A stretch of DNA of 50,876 bases, from assembly GCA_910578335.1 (NCBI GenBank), contig CAJTPU010000025.1, positions 1 to 50,876 on the forward strand, written 5' to 3'. The notes below the pieces were generated by a model that saw nothing but the letters and a program-made list of their open reading frames with translations, did not search any database and was not told the DNA's origin. This DNA is from an uncultured Lachnospiraceae bacterium. Its GTDB lineage: Bacteria > Bacillota > Clostridia > Lachnospirales > Lachnospiraceae. Positions 43,066-50,876 of the stretch are shown piece by piece; positions within the stretch are counted from its first letter, which is position 1, and every line of letters begins with the position of its first letter. The translations under genes and the position numbers were made by a program.

Positions 43066-45330
43066 TCATAAATCAAAATCAAAGTCATCCAGACTTTCCA
43101 CAAGCTCCATTTCCTTTTCTCCCAGCGCGCCGTTGACTGCCTCGCTGACCTGACTGCCGTTCAAATTCCAGATTTCTCCAAGGTTTTCCGCAATTTCATC
43201 TTTTTCCTTTGCACTAAAATCCGCAAAGGCGCGCCGCAAGAATACAAGTGCGCGTTTGAACGCCTCATCATCAAGTCCCTCTAAATAGTTGTCGAGACTT
43301 TCCCACAAAGACAGCCTGGCAATCAGGGCATAGCGGTTTTTCATGGCAAGCCCTTCAAACCATCCGGCGCCCAGCTCTGCGGGCGTGCCAAAGGACAGCC
43401 TGCGCAGTACCTCCAGCTTCAGCCGTTCTGTATCCATCTGTCCCCGTTCCAGCAGAATAGCCGCCGCAAAGCCGGACAGTTTTGTATTGAAATCATCCCT
43501 GTCCGCCACCTGCCACAGCGCTGAAAGCCACGCTTCCCCGTTTAAAAAGTCATGAGAAAGCGCCGCCGCGTTAAGCTGCTGCATGGCGGCAGCTACGGCG
43601 CCCGACGCATTGTCGTCACAGTGGCAGGCGCCGGAAAGCAGAAGGCAGGCACGATAAAATATTTTTTCCAGAATAGGCAGTAAAGGGGCAGTCTCCACCT
43701 GTCTTATGCCGCCGTAACGGATGACCGCAGAAAGCCGCTCTACCGTCCCTGCAAGCTCCTCCAGGGAAACGGCGTCCACGGCTCTTAGTGCCAGTATATC
43801 GGTGGCATAGCGTGCCGCAGCCGGCATACCGCACAGAAAAGAATCCTCTATCATCTGCGCCATAAGGGAAAGGCTGCCAGCATTATCCGCCTGCTCCTTC
43901 ATGTGAAAAGCGGCAGCCTGTACAATGGTATCCCCCTTTAACGCTGCCTCCACCAGCTCTATCTCCGCCTCCGGCGTCCAGCGCAGCACCCACTGCTCCC
44001 CCCACGTAGCGTTTTCCTGCTGCCTTTTTTTCTCGTTGACAAAGCTCACGCCCAGCACGCGCAGCCTGTGCAGAAAAAAGGAGCGGTGTAAATCGAGAAA
44101 GGCGGACTTTTCCGAGACCACATTCCGTTTCTCCCGTAAGTCCAGCGCCAAATCCTGCGCCGTAATGTCCCTGTATTTGTCAAGCTTCAGCTCTTTTAAC
44201 TGCCGGTAAAAATCCTCCTGAATGCTGGTACGGCTTACGCCCTCCGGCAGGCTGCCGATTTTGGTTCCAATCTCCGTGTCTGCAACCGCAAGGCTGACGG
44301 AAGCCATATCGCCGCCGCCCAGACAGGTGACTGCCGCATCCCGCAAATCCCTGAGTGCCGGCATATGTCCGCCCCGCAGCCGCGCCAGCTCATAAGAGAG
44401 GCGCACCGCCTCTATCACGGAAGCGGAGGAAACCGGCGAGCCGCTGCTTCTCTGGTAGCCCGCTATTCTTGACAGATAGTTGTAAGCCGTCTCCATGGGC
44501 GCCTGATGGAGGAGCGCTTTCCAAAGAAGCGCATAGTAAGCCGGCGCCTTGTTTCCTGCACCATAGCCGGAGCGGGAAGAAAGGCGGTAATCAGAATATG
44601 GCATCAGCGTGTGATTTGCGCTGACCCGCGGCAAATGGCAAAGGCGCTCCATTTCTTCCTGCGAAGGCTCCTGCCTCCAGCTTTTTAACCCTTCCACGTG
44701 ATAGGCGCCGGTCACTATCACCATCTGCTCAGGAGCGATACCGTCCTGCAGCGCCGCTCTGATTTGTTTTCGCATCCATGCTTCGCGAAGCAGGATTTCC
44801 TCCCAGTCGCTGTCTTTTCCCTGTGTCAGCTCACGCAGGCTCTTCCCAAACAGATTCGCGCCCTGATGATACCCCTCTGCAGAGCCTGCCTGCTCCAAGG
44901 TACGCTCCCAGAAGGTTTCATGTCCGTCTTCCCCCGTCCTTTGGTCAAGGGCGCGGTATACCAAAAAACGCTCCTCTTCTCCCTGTGCCGCTTCCTCCAC
45001 AGAAGGCAGCGCCAGAAAGGCTTCCGTCGGTAAATCAATAAAGCGACACTCTGCCCCGTTTTCCCCGCACCACAATACAGCCTGATACTCCGGCGAATAT
45101 TCCGCAAAGGGATAGAGAATGGTGCGCACCGGCGCTTCTTTGGTATATGCCAGTACTGCGACCGGCGGCTTTGCTTCTGGATTCTGCAGATGGACAAGCA
45201 TATCCGCCAAGTCGTCGGGACCTTCCACCAGTACCATTTTCGGACGCTTTTCGTCCAGAAAACGGCGCAGATAAAACGCTCCGGCCGGAGACAGATGCCT
45301 GATTCCAAAAAAGAAAGGCTCGTTACCCAT
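43066..45330 (-). CDS. DUF5682 protein, TraB/TIKI-like putative hydrolase
   Basis: The 754-aa protein fits the DUF5682 family that travels with MoxR and VWA genes. The N-terminal 220 residues hold motifs like those of the TraB/TIKI/ChaN fold: FGIRH with His12, VLVEGP with Glu36, a conserved FIDLP near 97-101, REAWMRKQI near 182-190 and GAYH with His211. In that superfamily such residues bind metal, so a hydrolase or protease is possible. The remaining 530 residues are mostly helical. The ATG at 45330 has AAGGAG 7 nt upstream. It begins 11 bp after the MoxR gene. Confidence 0.82.
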   Translation of the reverse strand: MGNEPFFFGIRHLSPAGAFYLRRFLDEKRPKMVLVEGPDDLADMLVHLQNPEAKPPVAVLAYTKEAPVRTILYPFAEYSPEYQAVLWCGENGAECRFIDLPTEAFLALPSVEEAAQGEEERFLVYRALDQRTGEDGHETFWERTLEQAGSAEGYHQGANLFGKSLRELTQGKDSDWEEILLREAWMRKQIRAALQDGIAPEQMVIVTGAYHVEGLKSWRQEPSQEEMERLCHLPRVSANHTLMPYSDYRLSSRSGYGAGNKAPAYYALLWKALLHQAPMETAYNYLSRIAGYQRSSGSPVSSASVIEAVRLSYELARLRGGHMPALRDLRDAAVTCLGGGDMASVSLAVADTEIGTKIGSLPEGVSRTSIQEDFYRQLKELKLDKYRDITAQDLALDLREKRNVVSEKSAFLDLHRSFFLHRLRVLGVSFVNEKKRQQENATWGEQWVLRWTPEAEIELVEAALKGDTIVQAAAFHMKEQADNAGSLSLMAQMIEDSFLCGMPAAARYATDILALRAVDAVSLEELAGTVERLSAVIRYGGIRQVETAPLLPILEKIFYRACLLLSGACHCDDNASGAVAAAMQQLNAAALSHDFLNGEAWLSALWQVADRDDFNTKLSGFAAAILLERGQMDTERLKLEVLRRLSFGTPAELGAGWFEGLAMKNRYALIARLSLWESLDNYLEGLDDEAFKRALVFLRRAFADFSAKEKDEIAENLGEIWNLNGSQVSEAVNGALGEKEMELVESLDDFDFDL

Positions 45331-45341
45331 ATGAAAACTCC

Positions 45342-46430
45342 TTACTGGTTTAATTCCCTGCACGCGCGGTAAAGCCCCGTCCAGCGGGAACCTCTTTTTT
45401 TCATTACATTTTCCAGATATTCCTTCCATGCAAGGGTATCCTTTTCCTCTTCCTTTACCACTGCGCCCTGCAGCCCCGCCGCCAAATCACTGTCGGCAAT
45501 CTGCCCGTTTCCAAAGCTCCCGGCAAGCGCCATACTGTTGCACAAAAGAGAAATCGCCTCCGCCGTGGACAAAACGCCCGTAGTCGTTTTGACTTTCTGG
45601 CTGCGGTCTAAGGTTTCCCCATTTCTGAGCTCCCTGAAAACCGTGCAGACCTTTTCTACTACCTCTTCGGCAGGAAGCGCCGCATGTAAGTCCAAATTGC
45701 CCGCCTGCTGCTCCACTCTGGTTTTGACAATTTCCATTTCCGCCTCCAAATCAGCCGGTGAAGGCAGCACCACAATATTAAACCTTCTCTTTAACGCAGC
45801 GGACATTTCATTCACGCCTTTGTCTCGGGTGTTTGCCGTTGCAATCACGGAAAATCCTTTTCGTGCCGGTACTTCCATATTCAACTCCGGCACGGAAATC
45901 CGTTTTTCGGACAAAATGGAAATCAGGGCGTCCTGTACCTCACTGGCGCACCTTGATATTTCCTCCACTCGGGCAATCGTACCTGTCTCCATGGCTGTCA
46001 TCACAGGACTTTTCAGCATGGCGCCTAAAGACGGTCCCTGCGCTATCAGCATGGCATAATTCCAGGAATACCGGATTTGCTCCTCCGTAGTGCCTGCCGT
46101 TCCCTGAATCACCTTAGTGGAATCCCCGTTGATGGCGGCGGACAAATGCTCCGAAAGCCAGCTCTTTGCCGTTCCCGGCTCTCCAATCAAAAGCAGCGCC
46201 CTGTCCGTCACAAGGGTGGCAATGGCAATCTCCACCAGACGCTCCTGTCCGATGTATTTGGGGGTAATCTCCATGCCTCCCACCCTGCCGCCGCAGATAT
46301 AAGTCCGCACAGAGCGGGGCGACATCCGCCAGCCCGTCGGCACAGGGTCCTTTTCCGCCGCAATCAACGCGTCGATTTCTTTTTGAAAGAGCTGCTCAGC
46401 CGGCAGCCTCTGCACACTGTTCTGTTCCAT
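45342..46430 (-). CDS. MoxR-type AAA+ ATPase of the cluster
   Basis: The 362-aa protein has Walker A GEPGTAKS (83-90), a Walker B region with RVEEI (154-158), where Glu replaces the first Asp, sensor 1 ATANT near 198-202 and an arginine pair at 215-216. MoxR ATPases act as chaperone-like motors with VWA partners. The segment GQERLVEIAIATL and TAGTTEEQIRY is characteristic of the subgroup associated with DUF5682. The ATG at 46430 has GGAG 5 nt upstream. It lies 61 bp after the helical gene. Confidence 0.9.
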   Translation of the reverse strand: MEQNSVQRLPAEQLFQKEIDALIAAEKDPVPTGWRMSPRSVRTYICGGRVGGMEITPKYIGQERLVEIAIATLVTDRALLLIGEPGTAKSWLSEHLSAAINGDSTKVIQGTAGTTEEQIRYSWNYAMLIAQGPSLGAMLKSPVMTAMETGTIARVEEISRCASEVQDALISILSEKRISVPELNMEVPARKGFSVIATANTRDKGVNEMSAALKRRFNIVVLPSPADLEAEMEIVKTRVEQQAGNLDLHAALPAEEVVEKVCTVFRELRNGETLDRSQKVKTTTGVLSTAEAISLLCNSMALAGSFGNGQIADSDLAAGLQGAVVKEEEKDTLAWKEYLENVMKKRGSRWTGLYRACRELNQ

Positions 46431-46491
46431 TTTTTCTCCATTTCCGCGCAGTTTTGCACATTCCGATTTTATTTCCCTGCTGTAAACAGCA

Positions 46492-48441
46492 TCACAGTAA
46501 AGCTTTTTGTTCCTGTATATAGGCTTCCAGTACTGCGGCGCAGTTGTCACGTCCCTTTATGCTTCCTCTCTTCAACAGCAGAAGCAACTGTCCCGCCTCC
46601 TCTGCCTTTGCGGCGGCACTCCCCGGAAGCTCCCCAAAATAGCTGTTTATTTCCCAGGCGCTGACAGGGCGCGCCAGCCCCCTAAAATAATGCACGGCAA
46701 GCCCCTTGCAGCTCTCAAAGCCGCATTTTTTGAGCGGTTTCAGATAAAGACGGTTATCTTTTTCCTTCTGGGCACGAATGTAAAAATACGAAGACAGTCT
46801 ACGGCACAGCGCTTCATTGCCCGGCTGTACCCATGCAGAAAGCAGCACGTCCATCGACTTGTCCTCCAGACGCATTAGGATATCGAATATTTCCTCCGTT
46901 ATCCCATATAAAGGATACCGGATACTGTTTTTTTGCAAGTCTGCCTGAGAGACATATGCCGCCTGCATCACATAGCCGCCGGTACCGTCTGCATATACGG
47001 CAGGCAATGATTTCATGGCTGAAAACGCCTCCCACACAAAAATTGTCCTGTCTTTTCTCAGCCGCCTCCCGAAAATCCCGCTCTCATCCACAAAATCCCG
47101 TAAAAGCGCCTGACATTTCGCACCGTCTTCTTCCCGAAACGCTGCCGCCATAACCGCCGGAAAATAGGGCTCCCTGTAAGTCTGATACAGCTCCCATGCA
47201 AGCGGCGCCAGTTCTTTTCCCCGGGGCATAAGCAGATTGAGAAACAGGCTTTCCCGTATCACTTCGCTAAAAGGAACCCTGCTGTTGCTCAAATGATCCG
47301 GTCTGAAAAAAAGCATGGCGGAAGTGGCATTTTTTTCTGCCTTTTTAACCTCGTCCAACACGGTTCTTACCGCTGCCGCCTGTCTGTAGCATTCGCAGAT
47401 TTCCGCGCCGCATTTGCCGGAAAACGCCGAGATACAGGCGTTAAGCATTGCCTCCAGCTCGTTATCCGGCTTTCTCTTTCCCTTCCTCCAGTCTGCAAGT
47501 GTCCCTAAGAATATACCGGATACCAGCTTAGCCGCTTCCGGTCGTTCGGAGCCCTCCATACAGGTAACGGCAGAAAGCGGGTCTTTTGCTGCAAGCGACT
47601 CAAAAAACGCCCACGTTTTTTCCCCGTTCATACAGGCAAGCGCATGAAGCGCCATCTTTTTGTTGTTTCCTGTCTCCGTATCGCACAAAGACAAAAGCAG
47701 CTCCTCGTTTTCCTGACTGTGGCGAAGCGCATGGATAAGCGCCGCCCGCACCTCTTTTTTTGCCGCTCCAAGATGCTTTAAGTAAAAATCGTTTGCCAGG
47801 GCGCCGTCCACTCTTTCCAACACCTGCACGCGCCGTGCCATTTCCTTTTTTCCTTTCGGGTCAAAGTCCTTCTCCAGCAGAAAACGAATTCCCGCAAAAG
47901 AATTTCTGTTCTGTATACCGTCCTCAATCAGCCAGCCGGCGGCGTCCTCCGCCAGCTCTCCATAAGAAGCCCCCAGCGCCTCCACCAAAGCGGCACGCAC
48001 TCTGTAATCCCCAAAAAGCTGCGGCTGTTCCTTATGTAAATTCACTACGTAGCTGTATCTGCCTCCGCCGGAATGCTGCAGCGCATCCAACAGAGCGGAC
48101 AACACGGAATAGGGGATATTTTCCGTATATGCCCCCACTGTCCCTTCTGTCTCTGCAAAAGGCTCCGCTGTCCCTTCCGCCTCTACGGCGCCCTGCGTAC
48201 AAAGCAGGGCATCCAAAAGTGTGAGCGCATCCAGAAGGGCGCCCGCCCTGTCCTCGCAGCTTTCGCTCATAATCTGCTTTGATAGCTGTACAATACGCGC
48301 CAAAACCGGAGATGCTTTTTCTAAAGGCGCCACAGCCTCCACCGCTCTTTTGAGCCTGAAGTCCTCCCGTATCAGTCCGGTTCCTGCTACTGCCCCTGTT
48401 TTCAGTCTCTCCCGCAGTTCATATACCGGTGTCAAATCCAT
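46492..48441 (-). CDS. Large helical (HEAT-like) protein, DUF5691-like
   Basis: This 649-aa protein is almost entirely helical, with repeated helix pairs resembling HEAT repeats (for example RVRAALVEALGAS and EVRAALIHALRHS). A Glu/Thr-rich low-complexity stretch lies at about residues 85-105. No catalytic motif is visible. From its place between the SWIM and MoxR genes it probably corresponds to the DUF5691 family; this is from memory of gene order, not alignment. It may be a scaffold or adaptor. The ATG at 48441 has only a weak ribosome site; a longer TTG frame exists. Confidence 0.72.
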   Translation of the reverse strand: MDLTPVYELRERLKTGAVAGTGLIREDFRLKRAVEAVAPLEKASPVLARIVQLSKQIMSESCEDRAGALLDALTLLDALLCTQGAVEAEGTAEPFAETEGTVGAYTENIPYSVLSALLDALQHSGGGRYSYVVNLHKEQPQLFGDYRVRAALVEALGASYGELAEDAAGWLIEDGIQNRNSFAGIRFLLEKDFDPKGKKEMARRVQVLERVDGALANDFYLKHLGAAKKEVRAALIHALRHSQENEELLLSLCDTETGNNKKMALHALACMNGEKTWAFFESLAAKDPLSAVTCMEGSERPEAAKLVSGIFLGTLADWRKGKRKPDNELEAMLNACISAFSGKCGAEICECYRQAAAVRTVLDEVKKAEKNATSAMLFFRPDHLSNSRVPFSEVIRESLFLNLLMPRGKELAPLAWELYQTYREPYFPAVMAAAFREEDGAKCQALLRDFVDESGIFGRRLRKDRTIFVWEAFSAMKSLPAVYADGTGGYVMQAAYVSQADLQKNSIRYPLYGITEEIFDILMRLEDKSMDVLLSAWVQPGNEALCRRLSSYFYIRAQKEKDNRLYLKPLKKCGFESCKGLAVHYFRGLARPVSAWEINSYFGELPGSAAAKAEEAGQLLLLLKRGSIKGRDNCAAVLEAYIQEQKALL

Positions 48442-48509
48442 TTCTCTACCATGCCTTTCCCGACTGTTTCCCAAAAGGGATAGCCGATATCAAAACTTTC
48501 AAAAGCCTG

Positions 48510-50003
48510 TCAGTATAAAAGGCGGACGATGCCTTCATCTGCCACAATACTAAGCGGCCAAAACAGAATCCTTCGCGAAACCGCATCATAATAAAATCCA
48601 CCTAAAAGCGCCTGATTTTCCAACAGCTTTCTGTCCGTCAGCAGACGCAGCCTCTTAAGCGTCGGTTCTTTATCAGGGCAGTCCCCAAGATAAATTGTAG
48701 CACCGTTTTTATCTGTAAGTACTAGCGTCTCCCCTATCCGTCCAATCTGTTTAAAAGCTATCAGGCGGTACAGCACGGGGGCGGACATTGCATTTTTCAA
48801 ATAGTTCTTTGCCGCTTTTGCCTCGGCAGCCACGGACTCTGCAGCAAAGGCACGCACAATGGCTAACTGCTCCTTTGTCACCTCTGCAACGGTTCCGTGC
48901 TCCCAGCGGACCCTGCGGGTTCCTTCCCCCGGATATATCTGCATGGAGCTTATGCTGACTGTGCCAAAGAGACTGTCCTCCTGCTTTACGTATTTCAGCG
49001 CTTTTACCGGTCTGTAATTGCAGGACAGGCAGATTTCTCCCGTTTCCATATCCAGCCAGCAGCCCGTGTCTATGTACTCGCGTCTGGCTTCCTCGTATTC
49101 CACAAAAAAGGCAAGCTGTACCAGACATACGTCCTTACGGCTGCTTCCCAAAGCTTCCAGTTCAGAAAGCTTCCAGATGCCGCCAAGCTCCTCGTAAAGA
49201 GGACTGGCATCCAATGCCTCTTCTTTGTTTTCCAGCTTTTCCTGCAGGTATGCGGCAGACTTTTTTACCAGTGCCCAAAGCTTTTTTAGCACATCGAGCG
49301 CTTTCTCATAATGGATTTCCCTCTGGTCTTCCAAAAAAGCTTCTATCTCCAGAATCAGGCGGTTCAACAGCCGCTGGGGACCGGGCAGGTAATAGTCTCC
49401 CAACTGCTTGGAAAGCTCCTTGTATGTAGAAAGAGCCGTTCCTCCCATTGTGCCAAGTCCGGCTTCCAAAAGCTCCCGCACCATTTTTTCCGTCAGTGCC
49501 AGCCCCTCTAACTGCTTCTTTCTTTTTCGTGTCCTCGCGGCGGCGCCTGCCTTGGCGGATTTTGCCGCAGAAGCGCTTTTCTCCTCCGCTTTTGCCGCCG
49601 TGCCTTCTCCCTTGCCCGTCTGGGCGGCGCCATTCTCCTCCTGTGCCGCTTTCTCTCCCTTTAATCGCTTTTTCTCTCTTTTTTTCAGGATGTCCTCCGG
49701 TATTGCACAATCCGTAAAAGGCTTTCCCGCCATGATTTCATAGAGAAGCGCCAAACTGTGCTTGCACGGGAACTGTCTGCTGGGGCAGGAACAGCGGAAT
49801 ACCGGTGCATCCGGCTCCACAAAATCTGCCGTTGTGATATAGTTGCTCTTTCCGCTTCCCTGACACTCTCCCAGAAAAAAAGTGTCATCCGCAGATTTTT
49901 CCAGCCGGACAAATCCGCCCTTTTGTGATATTTTTTTCCCGTTTGCACCGGCTGCCGGATTGGGAGCCAGCGCCAATATCTGCTGTTCGGTAATCTGTTG
50001 CAT
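48510..50003 (-). CDS. SWIM zinc-finger protein of the cluster
   Basis: The 497-aa protein has a SWIM zinc finger at residues 71-82 with ligands Cys71, Cys73, Cys80 and His82 (CSCPSRQFPCKH). SWIM fingers bind DNA or proteins. A Lys/Ala/Glu-rich linker follows at about 100-165, then a helical and mixed C-terminal part without known motif. The ATG at 50003 has AAAGGA upstream; a longer frame is rejected because it overlaps the promoter. First gene of the five-gene cluster. Confidence 0.85.
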   Translation of the reverse strand: MQQITEQQILALAPNPAAGANGKKISQKGGFVRLEKSADDTFFLGECQGSGKSNYITTADFVEPDAPVFRCSCPSRQFPCKHSLALLYEIMAGKPFTDCAIPEDILKKREKKRLKGEKAAQEENGAAQTGKGEGTAAKAEEKSASAAKSAKAGAAARTRKRKKQLEGLALTEKMVRELLEAGLGTMGGTALSTYKELSKQLGDYYLPGPQRLLNRLILEIEAFLEDQREIHYEKALDVLKKLWALVKKSAAYLQEKLENKEEALDASPLYEELGGIWKLSELEALGSSRKDVCLVQLAFFVEYEEARREYIDTGCWLDMETGEICLSCNYRPVKALKYVKQEDSLFGTVSISSMQIYPGEGTRRVRWEHGTVAEVTKEQLAIVRAFAAESVAAEAKAAKNYLKNAMSAPVLYRLIAFKQIGRIGETLVLTDKNGATIYLGDCPDKEPTLKRLRLLTDRKLLENQALLGGFYYDAVSRRILFWPLSIVADEGIVRLLY

Positions 50004-50049
50004 AGCAAATCCTTTCTGCCGCTTTTTGCAGCCCATTCTGCCTTCTATG

Positions 50050-50078
50050 ATTGTACTATACGGGCTGGTTGAATGCAA
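50050..50078 (-). promoter_or_regulatory. Promoter of the SWIM-MoxR cluster
   Basis: TTGCAT (50073-50078) and TACAAT (50050-50055) are 17 bp apart on the minus strand, 47 bp before the SWIM start. The cluster thus has its own promoter. Confidence 0.75.
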
Positions 50079-50160
50079 GAGCGTCTAAGAAAGAACAGAT
50101 GCCGGCAAAAGCCACGCTTCGTCAGCGTTCCGCAGCCACAAAGAGACGTTCCATACCTAC

Positions 50161-50197
50161 AAAAAAAGATTGGAAGCCGTCTGCCAAACCTCCAATC
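50161..50197 (-). terminator. Rho-independent terminator of leuD
   Basis: GATTGGAGG pairs with CTTCCAATC in the minus-strand RNA (one G-U pair, 12-base loop), followed by TTTTTTT. It separates leuD from the SWIM-MoxR cluster. Confidence 0.88.
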
Positions 50198-50222
50198 TCC
50201 AAGGCATAAAATACACCCTTTA

Positions 50223-50708
50223 TTATTTGTGGTTGATATAATTTATCAGCCCCTCCGCCTCAATGATTTTCTGCATAAAGGGCGGGAATGCCTGCCCTTT
50301 GTATGTCTTGCCTGTGGTGAGGTTTGTAATCTCGCCGGAATCAAAGTCCACCTCCACCTCGTCTCCCCCACGGATACCCTTTGCCGCTTCCGGACACTCA
50401 ATGATGGGCAGTCCGATGTTGATGGCATTGCGGTAAAAGATGCGGGCAAAGGTCTCTGCAATCACACAGCTTACCCCCGCAGCCTTAATGGCAATGGGCG
50501 CATGCTCCCTTGATGAGCCGCAGCCAAAGTTCTTGTCCGCCACAATCAAGTCACCCTTTTTTACTTTCCCCACAAACTCCTTATCAATATCCTCCATGCA
50601 ATGCAGGGCAAGTTCTGAAGCCTCCGAAGAATTCAAGTACCTCGCAGGAATAATCACATCCGTGTCCACATTGTCCCCATACTTAAAAACATTTCCCTTT
50701 GCTTTCAT
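50223..50708 (-). CDS. leuD: 3-isopropylmalate dehydratase small subunit
   Basis: The 161-aa protein is the small subunit of the leucine-pathway isomerase. It has GDNVDTDVIIPARYLN at the N terminus, FGCGSSREHAPIA as the swivel-domain motif, and GLPIIE near the middle. It pairs with LeuC, not seen in the window, to convert 2- to 3-isopropylmalate. The ATG at 50708 has AGGAG 9 nt upstream. The usual leuC neighbour is absent for at least 168 bp upstream. Confidence 0.94.
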   Translation of the reverse strand: MKAKGNVFKYGDNVDTDVIIPARYLNSSEASELALHCMEDIDKEFVGKVKKGDLIVADKNFGCGSSREHAPIAIKAAGVSCVIAETFARIFYRNAINIGLPIIECPEAAKGIRGGDEVEVDFDSGEITNLTTGKTYKGQAFPPFMQKIIEAEGLINYINHK

Positions 50709-50744
50709 AATTGTTGTCTCCTTTTTACTATCACTATCTATCAT

Positions 50745-50876
50745 TTCTACAGGTAATTGCGAAATTTGGTTACTGTGCGAGTGTCATTGTGCACCTTGCA
50801 TATTCCAACACAGACCCGCTCTCGCTTCGTAAAAAACGTAGCAGTGCTAAGCTCGAAAATACCTCGCAAGTCATGC
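50745..50876. other. Intergenic sequence with partial repeat upstream of leuD
   Basis: No gene is seen to the window edge. On the minus strand it contains AATATGCAAGGT, which matches the inverted repeat at 681-726 on the left side. A GC-rich segment with GAGCTTAGCAC and GAAGCGAGAGC lies next to it. It looks like part of an interspersed element; the rest is outside the window. Confidence 0.45.

Noticed and set aside
1..50876. Integrative element or prophage
   Set aside because: No integrase, transposase, phage structural gene or tRNA attachment site was seen; only small repeats at the edges.

Overview
The window looks like chromosomal DNA of a spore-forming, low-to-mid GC Firmicute, most likely a member of the Lachnospiraceae (Clostridia). 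This rests on the B12-binding/radical SAM pair next to RNase E/G, short HisG with HisZ, RecU, GerW with a DUF2953 protein, a YlbJ-like membrane protein, the Asp23/FakA-like/RecG order beside rpmB, and AGGAGG ribosome sites throughout. No rRNA, tRNA, transposase, integrase, CRISPR array or prophage gene was found. Almost every gene is on the minus strand; the plus-strand genes are a small A-rich ORF at the left edge, a YlbJ-like gene and rpmB.

Layout, left to right. 1-826: an isolated small membrane-protein gene between two copies of a GC-rich repeat, then about 500 bp without a credible gene but full of perfect inverted repeats. 827-5327: an operon of two radical SAM-family proteins, RNase E/G and a Nudix hydrolase. 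5433-10956: the histidine operon hisZ-hisG-hisD-hisB-hisIE with a near-consensus promoter, followed by a small membrane protein. 11106-18670: a tight operon of an RsuA-HAD fusion, YgiQ, a short-chain dehydrogenase, a membrane HD-GYP protein, an unknown membrane protein, an RluA-type pseudouridine synthase and RecU. 18784-21041: the convergent YlbJ-like gene and a secreted amidase. 21168-27044: topoisomerase IV-type parE-parC, rsmD, coaD and a coiled-coil protein. 27165-32670: DegV, RecG, FakA-like and Asp23, divergent from rpmB. 32767-35768: a Nudix hydrolase, DUF2953 protein, GerW, a newly called 48-aa membrane peptide and a J-domain protein. 35890-41721: U32 peptidase, ZapA, RuvB, RuvA and a MATE transporter.

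41828-50003 is the most interesting block. It is an 8.2-kb, five-gene unit with its own sigma-A-like promoter, placed just after the leuD terminator. It encodes a SWIM zinc-finger protein, a large helical (HEAT-like) protein, a MoxR-type AAA+ ATPase, a DUF5682 protein with TraB/TIKI-like motifs, and a VWA protein with an intact MIDAS. As far as I know the function of this set is unassigned. I propose that the MoxR-VWA pair remodels or activates the DUF5682 putative hydrolase, with the SWIM and helical proteins as recognition or scaffold parts. leuD and a partial repeat-like sequence close the window.

Other points of interest are a HisF-like domain without its first catalytic Asp fused to HisIE, an RsuA-HAD fusion, an HD-GYP protein with a CBM2-like outer domain and a GYA signature, and an 11-bp repeat shared by both ends of the window. 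All calls come from reading motifs and gene order by eye; no database search was run.
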